Assembly (NCBI RefSeq): GCF_001905665.1
Contig: NZ_LIVX01000002.1
Location: forward strand, 917,385 to 981,384
DNA from: Streptomyces sp. CB02261
Lineage (GTDB): Bacteria; Actinomycetota; Actinomycetes; Streptomycetales; Streptomycetaceae
DNA length: 64,000 nucleotides
Direction of reading: 5' to 3'
A program made the position numbers and the translations under genes. The notes under the pieces were generated by a model. That model ran no database searches. It was not told the DNA's origin and saw only the letters and a list, made by a program, of their open reading frames with translations. Positions 50,599 to 58,179 of this stretch are shown here, piece by piece (position 1 is the stretch's first letter; the number at the start of each line of letters is the position of its first letter).

Positions 50599-52404
50599 TC
50601 AGGCGGCACAGTCGGCCGGGATGCGCAGGCCCTGGACGATCTCCGTCCACAGTTCGTGGACGGCGAGGGCCCAGAGGGCCTGGGCGTCGTGGTGGGAGGG
50701 GCGTTCGAGGTGGCGGGCCAGGAGCTTCCGGACCCGGTCCGCGCGGACCTTGCCGCCGAGGACCAGCCGCGCCGGGGACAGCAGTTCCCGGACGGTCTCC
50801 AGGAGCGGCCCCCCGGGCGCGAGCATCGCCGCGACGGGCAGCGTGAACGGCTGCTTGGGCCGCCGCAGCACCCCCGACGGCAGAAGCTCCGCCCCCGCCT
50901 CGTACAGCGCCCGCTTACCTGTCCGCGCCCCGGCCGGCAGCGCACGCGCGTGCGTCACGACGGACGGCTGGCAGAACGGCATCCGCGCCTCGACCGCCCA
51001 CGCCATCGAGAGGTGGTCGACCCGCCGCAGGTGGTACGCGGGCAGCCGCCAGCGCGTCTCGAAGGCGGTCATCGCGGTGAGCCGGTCCGCGCCGACGGCC
51101 TCCGCCGAGCGCAGCTCCTGCTCGATGCGGTCGGCGGCGGAGCCCTGGTCGGCGATGTGGGCGCGGTAGTCGGCGGTGTAGAGGTGCTCCCGGAGCAGCC
51201 GGGGCGCCGCCGCGAGCGCGTCGGCGTAGGCCCCGGCCCAGTCCGCCCCGGCGGGCGCGGCCTGCGCGGCGCGCATCCGGTCGTACCCGCCGAAGAGTTC
51301 GTCGGCGCCGTCCCCGGTGAGCGCCACGGTGAAGCCGCTCTCGCGGACGGCGCGGAAGAGCGCGTAGGTGGAGAGGGCGATGGGGTCGGCGTTGGGCTGG
51401 CCGAGGTGGCGGACCGTGCGGGTGAGGAGGGAGCTCAGCTCGTCGGGGTCGACGGCCACCTCGTGGTGGACGGTCCTGGCCCGGCGGGCGACGGACCGGG
51501 CGTACGCGGCCTCGGAGTCGGGCCAGCGGCCCCGGTAGGTGAGGTGGAAGGTGTGGAGCGGCGGCGCGTCGGCCTCCCGGGCGTGTTCGGCGGCGAGCGC
51601 CGTGACGAGCCCGGAGTCGAGGCCGCCGCTGGTGATGGCGCAGACGGGCACCTCGGCCTCGGCGAGCCGGCGCACCTCGTGGCGCAGGACGTCCTGGGTG
51701 TCGCCGAGGGGGGTTGCCCGGTACGGGCCGCGGCGGCGTACGACGGGCGCGGCGCCGGGCCGTACGAGGGCGGTGGCGCCGGGCGGCAGGACGTCGACGC
51801 CGTCGAGCGCGGTGTGGGTGGAGAAGGACGTGCGGGTGGCGAGGACGGTGTCGAGGGCGTCCTCGCGCGGGGAGATCCGTACCCCTTCGAAGGCGAGGAG
51901 CGCGGGGATCTCGGAGGCGAAGCGGGTGGTGCCGTCGTACGGGTCGTGGTGCAGGTGGACGGGCTTCATGCCCATGTCGTCGACGGCGAGCACGAGCCGG
52001 GTGCGTCCGGGGCGCAGGTCGAGGACGGCGACGGCGAACATGCCGTCGAGGTGCTCGGCGAAGGCGGGGCCGTACTCGGCGTAGAGCGCGGGGAGCAGGG
52101 TGCCGTCGCAGCGGTCGGGGAACCGGTGGCCCCGGGCGGCGAGGGTCCGGCGCAGCTCGGTGTGGTTGTAGATCTCGCCGTTGAGGACGGCGAGGATGCC
52201 GGGGAGGTGTGGCAGCCGGTAGGGCTGCCGTCCGCCGCAGGGGTCGGTCACGGCGAGCCGGTCGCAGCCGAGGGACCAGCCGGGTCCGCTGAGCACCTGG
52301 TGCTCGTCGGGTCCGCCGTGGCGCTGTCGGGCCGAGACCGCCGCGAGCTGGGCCGGCTCGGGGCGGTCGGCCCCGGCGGCGAAGGAGCCGAGAATCCTGC
52401 ACAT
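50599..52404 (-). CDS. Glutamine-hydrolysing asparagine synthetase (AsnB type)
   Basis: A 601-residue protein. After Met, Cys2 is the glutaminase nucleophile (MCRILGSF). VLNGEIYNHTELRR is part of the class II amidotransferase domain. The synthetase domain has the ATP loop CAITSGGLDSGLV, and ALTGDGADELFGGYDRM follows. AsnB-type enzymes in biosynthetic clusters amidate carboxylates or form amides and lactams, so asparagine need not be the product. CCGGAGG precedes the ATG at 52404. It is the first gene of the leftward series and is divergent from the PIG-L gene. Confidence 0.92.
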   Translation of the reverse strand: MCRILGSFAAGADRPEPAQLAAVSARQRHGGPDEHQVLSGPGWSLGCDRLAVTDPCGGRQPYRLPHLPGILAVLNGEIYNHTELRRTLAARGHRFPDRCDGTLLPALYAEYGPAFAEHLDGMFAVAVLDLRPGRTRLVLAVDDMGMKPVHLHHDPYDGTTRFASEIPALLAFEGVRISPREDALDTVLATRTSFSTHTALDGVDVLPPGATALVRPGAAPVVRRRGPYRATPLGDTQDVLRHEVRRLAEAEVPVCAITSGGLDSGLVTALAAEHAREADAPPLHTFHLTYRGRWPDSEAAYARSVARRARTVHHEVAVDPDELSSLLTRTVRHLGQPNADPIALSTYALFRAVRESGFTVALTGDGADELFGGYDRMRAAQAAPAGADWAGAYADALAAAPRLLREHLYTADYRAHIADQGSAADRIEQELRSAEAVGADRLTAMTAFETRWRLPAYHLRRVDHLSMAWAVEARMPFCQPSVVTHARALPAGARTGKRALYEAGAELLPSGVLRRPKQPFTLPVAAMLAPGGPLLETVRELLSPARLVLGGKVRADRVRKLLARHLERPSHHDAQALWALAVHELWTEIVQGLRIPADCAA

Positions 52405-52559
52405 GCCGGTCGCCTCCGGTTCGAAGTCACTGTCATCGCATACGCGTCACGTCCAATGATTTGAATCTACCAAGTTTTTGAATGGCGCGTAAGTGCCATG
52501 TCCGGTTCACGCCACGGCATGGCCTTGCGACGCCCCCGCCACCCCAACAGGCTTGCCCC
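52405..52559. promoter_or_regulatory. Divergent, AT-rich promoter region of the cluster
   Basis: The gap between asnB and the PIG-L gene contains an AT-rich core near 52455-52485 (GATTTGAATCTACCAAG and GTTTTTGAATGG). It probably holds both promoters, so the leftward genes and the deacetylase gene may be controlled together. Confidence 0.5.
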
Positions 52560-53327
52560 ATGAGGGACATGGAGGACCACGAGAAGGCCGGGCCCGCACC
52601 GGACCCGGCACCCGACCGCGGCGCACCGGAATCGCTGCTCGTCGTCGCCGCACACCCGGACGACATCGAGTTCTGCGTCAGCGGCACCGTCATGCAATGG
52701 GTCGAGCGCGGCACCCGCGTCACGTACTGCATCGTCACGGACGGCGGCGCGGGCGGGTACGACGAACGGCTCCCGCGCCAGGCCATGGCGGACCTGCGCC
52801 GCGCCGAACAGGTCCACTCCGCCAAGCTCAGCGGCGTCGCCGACGTCCGCTTCCTCGGCTACCCCGACAGCTTCGTGGAGGCCTCCGTCGACCTCCGCCG
52901 CGACCTGTGCCGGGTGATCCGTGAGGTACGGCCGCAGCGCGCGATCATCCCGTCCCCCGAGATCAACTGGGCGCGGGTCGCCGACCTCCACCCCGACCAC
53001 CGAGCCGTCGGCGACGCCTGCCTGCGCGCGGTCTACCCCGAGGCCCGCAACCCCTTCGCCCACGCCGAACTGCTCAAGAACGAAGGCCTGGAGCCCTGGA
53101 CCGTCCACGAACTGTGGCTGATGACCGGACCCACCCCGAACCAGTACGTCGACGTCACCACCGTCTTCGACCGGAAGGTCGAGGCCCTGCGCATCCACAC
53201 CTCCCAGACCGCCCACTTCGACGACCTCGCCGGCCTGCTGCGCACCTGGCTCGGCGAACACGCCACGGCCGGCGGCCTGCCCCCGGGCCGGATGGCGGAG
53301 GCCTTCCAGATCGTGCACATCGACTGA
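52560..53327 (+). CDS. PIG-L (LmbE/MshB-like) N-deacetylase
   Basis: A 255-residue zinc deacetylase. AAHPDDIEF at residues 30-38 is the metal and catalytic motif, and HPDHRAVG gives the third metal ligand. The family includes MshB (removes acetyl from GlcNAc-inositol), BshB and the aminoglycoside deacetylases such as BtrD. The substrate is probably the GlcNAc-containing product of the MshA-like enzyme. Start options are ATG 52482, 52560 and 52569; 52560 is a compromise because conserved sequence begins only at about residue 24. It is divergent from asnB. Confidence 0.9.
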   Translation: MRDMEDHEKAGPAPDPAPDRGAPESLLVVAAHPDDIEFCVSGTVMQWVERGTRVTYCIVTDGGAGGYDERLPRQAMADLRRAEQVHSAKLSGVADVRFLGYPDSFVEASVDLRRDLCRVIREVRPQRAIIPSPEINWARVADLHPDHRAVGDACLRAVYPEARNPFAHAELLKNEGLEPWTVHELWLMTGPTPNQYVDVTTVFDRKVEALRIHTSQTAHFDDLAGLLRTWLGEHATAGGLPPGRMAEAFQIVHID

Positions 53328-53335
53328 CGGGCGGC

Positions 53336-53376
53336 GCACGGAAAAAACCTCCGCCGGAGGTGAATCCTTTCCGTGC
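53336..53376 (+). terminator. Nested terminator hairpin after the PIG-L gene
   Basis: Outer arms GCACGGAAA and TTTCCGTGC enclose an inner perfect palindrome ACCTCCG-C-CGGAGGT. It begins 8 bp after the stop codon and marks the right end of the cluster. Confidence 0.75.
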
Positions 53377-53437
53377 CTTCCCCCCTCTTGTGCGTGTACC
53401 GGCCGAACGGGCCGGGCGGAACCCGGAGGGAACACCC

Positions 53438-53527
53438 ATGATGATCACCGGCCTCGTAGTGATCGGCGCGCTGCTCGTGGCGGCGTGCGGCTGGCACCTG
53501 ACGCGGCGCTACAAGGGACGGAACTGA
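53438..53527 (+). CDS. 29-residue single-pass membrane peptide
   Basis: MMITGLVVIGALLVAACGWH is one hydrophobic helix, followed by a basic end LTRRYKGRN. GGAGGG lies 7 nt before the ATG, and codons are typical. It is positioned 55 bp before the ECF sigma gene and may belong to the same transcript. It is too short for family assignment. Confidence 0.6.
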   Translation: MMITGLVVIGALLVAACGWHLTRRYKGRN

Positions 53528-53582
53528 CCGGCGCACGGGCGACAGAGCTGACCGGTCTACGGGTGACGGGTGGGACGAACGC

Positions 53583-54158
53583 ATGAACCGAGGCTTCCGC
53601 TGGCCGGACGAGCGGCTGATCAAAGCGGCCCAGGACGGCGACGTCCCGTCGCTCACCACCGTCGTGCTGCAATCGCAGCCCCACGTCCGCAGGTTCGCCC
53701 TGTCGCTGTGCGCCTCGCCGCAGGACGCGGAGGACGCGGCGCAGGAGGCGCTGATCATCCTGTACCGGAAGATCGGCACCCTGCGGGCCGCCGGAGCTCT
53801 CGCGTCGTGGATGTTCCGGATCGTACGGAACGAATGCCTGCGTCACGTACGGCTGCTCGTCCCGAGGGGCGACGAGACGCGGGCCGAGACCGGGGCGCCG
53901 ACCGAACCGTCCGCCGAGGACGCGGTGCTGCGCGGCCTCGAGGCCCAGCGGATCGCGGCCGCGGTCAGCGCCCTGCCCCGCGACCAGCGGCAGGTCCTGC
54001 TCCTGCGGGACGTCCAGGGCCTGCCCGGCAGGACCGTCGCCCGTGCGCTCGGCCTGAGCGACGCCGCGATGAAGTCGCGGCTCCACAGGGCGCGTACAGC
54101 ACTGCGCCACTCCCTGACCGCGTCCGACCGACCAGCCGTAGGAGAGTCACGACCGTGA
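53583..54158 (+). CDS. ECF-type sigma-70 family factor
   Basis: A 191-residue sigma factor with region 2 (RRFALSLCASPQDAEDAAQE, ALASWMFRIVRNECLRHVR) and region 4 (AAVSALPRDQRQVLLLRDVQ, GRTVARALGLSDAAMKSRLH). No region 1.1 or 3 is present. It starts at the ATG at 53583. No classical anti-sigma factor with a ZAS motif is adjacent, but the 4-bp-overlapping membrane gene downstream could serve. Its own promoter class cannot be read from sequence. Confidence 0.93.
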   Translation: MNRGFRWPDERLIKAAQDGDVPSLTTVVLQSQPHVRRFALSLCASPQDAEDAAQEALIILYRKIGTLRAAGALASWMFRIVRNECLRHVRLLVPRGDETRAETGAPTEPSAEDAVLRGLEAQRIAAAVSALPRDQRQVLLLRDVQGLPGRTVARALGLSDAAMKSRLHRARTALRHSLTASDRPAVGESRP

Positions 54159-54484
54159 GCACCGTGAAGCGTGCGCGCACCCGTCGAGAAGCCGCCGACA
54201 CCGCCCGTCCCTCCACCCCCGGACCGGACTACGCCAGCGCGTCCGTCCCCCGCCACCTGGCGCGCGGCGCCCTCGGCTTCGGGCTGATCGTCGGCTCGAT
54301 CGCCCTCGTCCCCGTCGCCGGCCCGGCGACCCTGCTGGCCGCCCCGCTGGCCCTCATCGCGTTCCGGGGCTGCCCCACCTGCTGGATGGTCGGCCTGGCG
54401 CAGACGATCTCCCGGGGCCGCCTGGAGCGGCGGTGCGAGGACGGCGTCTGCACCCTCAGCCCGGCGGGAGCCGACAGGGGCTGA
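54155..54484 (+). CDS. Small membrane protein coupled to the sigma factor
   Basis: A 109-residue protein with two hydrophobic segments (ALGFGLIVGSIALVPVAG, TLLAAPLALIAFRG) followed by CPTCWMVGLAQTISRG and RRCEDGVCTL. The Cys pairs resemble those of YgaP/DUF2892-type membrane proteins and could be redox active. The GTG start overlaps the sigma stop, so expression is coupled. A role as partner or regulator of the sigma factor is inferred from position only. Confidence 0.75.
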   Translation: MSTVKRARTRREAADTARPSTPGPDYASASVPRHLARGALGFGLIVGSIALVPVAGPATLLAAPLALIAFRGCPTCWMVGLAQTISRGRLERRCEDGVCTLSPAGADRG

Positions 54485-54536
54485 GGGGGCCGGGGGGACT
54501 CGGGCTGCCGGACTCGACGGACGCGGAGGGGGGCAC

Positions 54537-54563
54537 ATATATACTCGGCACGTCGAGATATAC
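54537..54563. promoter_or_regulatory. Promoter/operator of the toxin-antitoxin pair
   Basis: TATACTCG and CGAGATATA form an imperfect inverted repeat in an AT-rich stretch 20-45 bp before the antitoxin start. This is where VapBC complexes usually bind for autoregulation. Confidence 0.6.
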
Positions 54564-54581
54564 GACGCACCGGAGGCGCTC

Positions 54582-54800
54582 ATGTCCAAGACCCTGGTCG
54601 ACATCGACGACGACATGCTGGCCTTCGCGCAACAGCAGCTCGGCACCAAGACCAAGCGGGACACCATCAACCGCGCGCTGACGATAGCGGCGGCGATCAG
54701 CGCGGACGACCGAGCCCGAGCCCTTCGCTGGCTCCAGGACAACGCCGAGGACTTCCTCGACTTCGACTTCCTCGAAGAGCAGGAGCGACACGGCCGGTGA
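54582..54800 (+). CDS. vapB: VapB-type antitoxin
   Basis: A 72-residue protein. KTLVDIDDDMLAFAQQQLGT begins a ribbon-helix-helix DNA-binding domain, followed by KTKRDTINRALTIAAAI. The C-terminal LQDNAEDFLDFDFLEEQE is the acidic segment that wraps the toxin. GGAG precedes the ATG at 54582. The stop overlaps the toxin start by 4 bp. Confidence 0.92.
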   Translation: MSKTLVDIDDDMLAFAQQQLGTKTKRDTINRALTIAAAISADDRARALRWLQDNAEDFLDFDFLEEQERHGR

Positions 54801-55207
54801 AGCACTACCTCGCCGACACGTCAGCGGTGTGGCGGCTCCTGCGCCGGCAGATCGGCGAGCCGTGGCCCGGCCATGTGGCACACGGCCGGGTCTCCCTCTG
54901 CCCGCCGGTCGAAGCGGAGCTGATGCGCGGCCTGCGCGCCGACCGCGACCACGAGCCATTCACCACCATGCTGAACCAGACCTTCGCCTGGGTCCCCGCG
55001 CCGGAGGACCCGTGGCCGAAGGTCGTGGCGGTGCAGCGCGACCTCCTGCGGATCGGGCACCTCCGTGGCCCCTCTCCCATGGACATCCTGATCGCGCTCA
55101 CCGCCGAGCAGCATCGTCAGACGCTGCTGCATGTGGACGACGACTTCACCGCCATCGCCAAGGTGCGGCCGGGCATCGAGATGGTCCGTCTGGTGCCCGA
55201 GGCCTGA
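54797..55207 (+). CDS. vapC: VapC-type PIN-domain toxin
   Basis: A 136-residue PIN-domain ribonuclease. The acidic metal-binding residues are in YLADTSAVWRLL, PVEAELMRGL, PSPMDILIALTA and HVDDDFTAIA. Toxins of this family cut tRNA or rRNA when freed from VapB. All four acidic positions are kept, so the gene looks functional. The GTG start overlaps vapB, which gives coupled translation. Confidence 0.93.
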   Translation: MKHYLADTSAVWRLLRRQIGEPWPGHVAHGRVSLCPPVEAELMRGLRADRDHEPFTTMLNQTFAWVPAPEDPWPKVVAVQRDLLRIGHLRGPSPMDILIALTAEQHRQTLLHVDDDFTAIAKVRPGIEMVRLVPEA

Positions 55208-55211
55208 GAGC

Positions 55212-55835
55212 TCACCCCACCAGCCGCACCGCGAGGACCACGATCAGCGTGCTCGACGCGAGTGCCGTGGCCAGCCTGCCCCGCGCACCCGTGAGGGTCC
55301 GGCCGAGGAGGGTGCCGCCCAGGGCGAGCAGGAGCTGCCAGCTCGCGGAGGCGGCGAGGGCCGCGAGGACGTAGGCGGTGCGGTCGACCGGGCCGGCGGG
55401 GGCCGAGGGCCCCGTGGCCAGGACCAGGGCGGCGAAGTAGACCACCGTCATGGGGTTGAGGATCGTGATGCCCAGGAAGGTGAGGAAGGCACGGGCCGGG
55501 GTCAGGGCGGTCCCGTCGTCGCGGGAGGCGAGCCCGTCCGTCCGGTACGCGGCGAGCGCCAGCCACGCGGCCCGGACGGCGAGCACCACGAGTACCGCCG
55601 CGGAGGCCCAGCGGAACGGGTCCATCACGGGAGCGAGCACCGGGACGAGCGCGGCGCCGCCCGCGACGGCCAGGAGCGCGTACACCCCGTCGGCGGTGGC
55701 GACACCGAGGGCCGCGCCGACGCCCGTACGCCAGCCGGTACGGGCCGTGACGGCCACGAGGTAGGCGCCGACGGCGCCGACCGGGATCGCGATGCCGTAG
55801 CCGGCCAGCAGGCCGGCCACCACCGCGCCGGTCAC
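55212..55835 (-). CDS. LysE-family amino-acid exporter
   Basis: A 207-residue protein with about six helices. GYGIAIPVGAVGAYLVAVTA and GVGAALGVATADGVYALLAV are the N-terminal signature of LysE/RhtB exporters, and FLTFLGITILNPMTVVYFAAL is the conserved central loop (NP). It exports amino acids or their analogues. The GTG start overlaps the stop of the DUF2087 gene, so the two are one operon. It converges on vapC with a short TGAGAGCTCA palindrome between. Confidence 0.9.
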   Translation of the reverse strand: MTGAVVAGLLAGYGIAIPVGAVGAYLVAVTARTGWRTGVGAALGVATADGVYALLAVAGGAALVPVLAPVMDPFRWASAAVLVVLAVRAAWLALAAYRTDGLASRDDGTALTPARAFLTFLGITILNPMTVVYFAALVLATGPSAPAGPVDRTAYVLAALAASASWQLLLALGGTLLGRTLTGARGRLATALASSTLIVVLAVRLVG

Positions 55836-56152
55836 GCGACGGCGGGGATCGCGCCTCCGGGGGAGCCGGGCTGCTGCCGGCGGCGGTAGGCCGCGCCGTC
55901 CTTCGTCCGGGCGAGGAAGCCGCCGACGACGAGATACCGCCGCAGGGCCGGGAGGTCCTCGTGCACGGTCAGCAGGGCCTGGTTGACCTCGGGCTCGCGG
56001 TAGTCGCGGCCGGTCTCGAAGAGCGTCGCGGCGAGGTGCGCGAGAAGGGCCTCACGCCGGGCGGGCTTGCGCGGGATGGCCTTGAGGCGCCCGTCGGCGG
56101 AGAAGAGGTCGGCGACGGGGCGGGAGGGCGCCGCGGAATGATGACTGGTCAT
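55832..56152 (-). CDS. DUF2087 protein
   Basis: A 106-residue protein with DGRLKAIPRKPARREALLAH and LRRYLVVGGFLARTKDGAAYR, the core of DUF2087, a small winged-helix-like domain often fused to or next to ArsR and LuxR-type regulators. It may regulate the overlapping LysE gene. It starts at the ATG at 56152. Confidence 0.85.
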   Translation of the reverse strand: MTSHHSAAPSRPVADLFSADGRLKAIPRKPARREALLAHLAATLFETGRDYREPEVNQALLTVHEDLPALRRYLVVGGFLARTKDGAAYRRRQQPGSPGGAIPAVA

Positions 56153-56242
56153 GGCGGAGAAGCCTGGGGGTGACGGGCGGCGCCTCGCAAAGGGTTTTCA
56201 CGCGGCGGGCTTCGCCGAAGGGGTGCGCTCCGGCCGCTGCGG

Positions 56243-56533
56243 TCACTTCGGCTCGGGCCGCACCATGACGTTCGCGGCCTCCTGCACGGTGAGGAGCATC
56301 GTTCGCTCACCCTCGCGCTCGAAGATCGACCGGCCCTTCTCCATGAAGGCCCGGAAGTCGTCCTCGGACTCCCAGAAGTCCACGACCCGCCACCCCCCGC
56401 TCCCGTCGGGCCCGGCGGCGTGCGCGAGGAACCCGGCCGGCGGAAACCAGTCGGTGGCCAGGAGCTGCCGTGTGGTCTCCTCGTACTGCTCGTGGGTACC
56501 GCCGGGAAACTCGATGGTGACGATGACGGGCAT
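56243..56533 (-). CDS. Dimeric alpha-beta barrel (ABM-like) protein
   Basis: A 96-residue protein with PVIVTIEFPGGTHEQYEET, GWRVVDFWESEDDFRAFMEK and a C-terminal VQEAANVMVRPE. The pattern fits the antibiotic biosynthesis monooxygenase-like ferredoxin fold. Members are monooxygenases or small stress proteins of unclear role. AGGAG precedes the ATG at 56533. Confidence 0.8.
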   Translation of the reverse strand: MPVIVTIEFPGGTHEQYEETTRQLLATDWFPPAGFLAHAAGPDGSGGWRVVDFWESEDDFRAFMEKGRSIFEREGERTMLLTVQEAANVMVRPEPK

Positions 56534-56979
56534 GGGGGCTGCTCCTGTACGGACGGGGAGGACGAGGTCCCACCAGCAGAGCAGCGGCGGCAAGCGACCG
56601 CACGGCGACGAAGCCCGAACGAGTCGTTCGGGGGGGGCGGGGCGGCCGGGGGGCGGTGAGGTTCTGGGGGTGACTGGTGTGGCTCGGGGGGTTGTCGTGC
56701 CGACGCGACGAAGGAGCGCCCTCGAGGCGGCGGTGGAGGCCGACACACTCGGAAAGAGGGCGGCCGCACCAGAAGCCCGCGAAGCCGGGTCACCCCCCGA
56801 CCCTCGGAAACCCGCCTGCTCCCAAGCCCGTTGGGCCTGCTCGTCACCCACACGGGCGATCTTCACCCCACGCGCCCATCCGGACGCGCACAGTGACGTA
56901 CGTTCACGCAAAACGGCCCCCGCCGAGGCTCGCAACCTACGACGGGGGCCTGAACCACTAGTGGAAACAGGACTCCACC
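56534..56979. other. Intergenic region with leader hairpin
   Basis: About 445 bp between divergent genes. No convincing gene is visible: the frames are shadows or lack starts. A hairpin at its right end is listed separately. The central part (56640-56830) has slightly different composition and could hold remnants. Confidence 0.45.
56915..56950 (+). promoter_or_regulatory. Leader hairpin before the winged-helix gene
   Basis: GGCCCCCG and CGGGGGCC form an 8-bp stem, extended past a bulge by CG/CG, with a long loop. It follows GCAAAAC and ends 30 bp before the start codon, suiting an attenuator or terminator. Confidence 0.55.
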
Positions 56980-57903
56980 GTGATCTACCGGCACTTTAAC
57001 GCGCCCTCCCGTGCCTACAGCCAGTTCTCGCACGAGATCATTCGGCACCCCCGGCTCAGCGCCAACGCCGTCCGGCTTCTGACCTGGCAGCTCTCCCTCC
57101 CCCGAGGCGCCCGCGAACCCCTCTCCCGAACTGCCGAGCGTGCCCGGATCGGGTCATGCGCCTTCACCCGCGCCAAACGACAGCTCATGGAGGAGGGGTT
57201 CGTGCACGAGCGCCGGGTCCAGGGCGCCGGGGGACACTGGATGACCCAACAGCTCGTCTCCAGCACCCCGTTGACCTCCGACGAGGCCATCAAGCTTCTC
57301 TCTCGGACACCCGCCCCCACCTGCACCAACCGCGTATCCCCGCAGGTCGCACCGAGTCCCCGGAAACCGGCCGCCGGTCAGCCGACCACCCCGCCGGCCG
57401 ACCGTCATCCAAAGAAAGACCCAAAGGAAGACACCTCCAACCTTCCGGCCGAGCAGACCGGAGAGGACGGCCCCGCCGCCAGCACGCCCCCCAGCCCCCG
57501 CCACGAAGACGCCCGCGCCCTCGTCGGCGCCCTCCCCCTGCTCTCCCCCGCCCTCCGGCACATCCCGCCCGCCATGCGCGACGAACTCACCCGCCTCGCC
57601 GCCCGCTGGCTCGACACCGGACACACCCCCACCGACGTCCACGAACACATCCTGCGCGGCCTCCCCGGCCCCGGAACCCCCGTCCACCGGCCCGGCGGCC
57701 TCGTCCGCTACCTGCTCCGCGACGTACCGCCCCTCACCCCGCCGACTCAGCCCCCGCCCGCGCCGCCCGCGCCCACGAACCGCCTCTCCGTCCGCCTGCA
57801 AGGCACCCGCGAATGCGCGAGCGGCACCCACACCCAACCCATGCTGTTCCGCCCGATCGCGGACGAGACGCTGTGCGGGCAGTGCGTACCGGCGCGACCG
57901 TGA
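56980..57903 (+). CDS. Winged-helix protein, plasmid/integrative-element type
   Basis: A 307-residue protein. The first 100 residues (HFNAPSRAYSQFSHEIIRHP, RLSANAVRLLTWQLSLPRGA, AERARIGSCAFTRAKRQLME) form a replication-initiator-like helix-turn-helix found in many streptomycete plasmids and integrative elements. A long disordered Pro-rich linker and a helical domain (LRHIPPAMRDELTRLAARWL, DVHEHILRGLPG) follow. The C terminus has CASGTHTQPMLF and LCGQC, probably a small zinc site. The start is the GTG at 56980. No integrase or attachment site is visible, so it may be an orphan. Confidence 0.75.
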   Translation: MIYRHFNAPSRAYSQFSHEIIRHPRLSANAVRLLTWQLSLPRGAREPLSRTAERARIGSCAFTRAKRQLMEEGFVHERRVQGAGGHWMTQQLVSSTPLTSDEAIKLLSRTPAPTCTNRVSPQVAPSPRKPAAGQPTTPPADRHPKKDPKEDTSNLPAEQTGEDGPAASTPPSPRHEDARALVGALPLLSPALRHIPPAMRDELTRLAARWLDTGHTPTDVHEHILRGLPGPGTPVHRPGGLVRYLLRDVPPLTPPTQPPPAPPAPTNRLSVRLQGTRECASGTHTQPMLFRPIADETLCGQCVPARP

Positions 57904-58164
57904 TCAGCTTCGCCGTCGGGGTCACGCCTACGCCCGCGCCTCGCGCTTCCACTCGTCGGCGAGGAGGCCCAGCAGCACCTCGTCCAGGAGTCGGGCCGGA
58001 TGCCGGCCGGTGTGCGGCCCGAGGAGGACTACCCGCTCCCCCCGCCGCGCCACCACCCCCCGTTCCGGGTCGACGGGGCGATCTTCCACGCCACCCTCGT
58101 CCGCCTCCCCGCCGTCCGCACCCCGTGGCTCCGCGAACTCCTCGACCACCAGCGGAGGTTCTGA
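57904..58164 (+). pseudogene. Coding remnant or small gene after the winged-helix gene
   Basis: This frame continues directly after the TGA of the preceding gene. From about 57956 the third codon positions are almost all G/C: LVGEEAQQHLVQESGR, then an ATG at 58000 after AGGAG, giving 54 residues (PAGVRPEEDYPLPPPRHH ... PWLRELLDHQRRF). Coding character begins before any good start codon, which suggests the 3' part of a longer gene. A 54-residue gene starting at 58000 is the alternative. No family is recognised. Confidence 0.5.
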
Positions 58165-58179
58165 CCGGCGTCCTGCTCG

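Noticed and set aside
57928..58149. 73-codon minus-strand ORF
   Set aside because: The plus-strand frame over the same bases has much better third-position GC bias, so the minus frame is its mirror.
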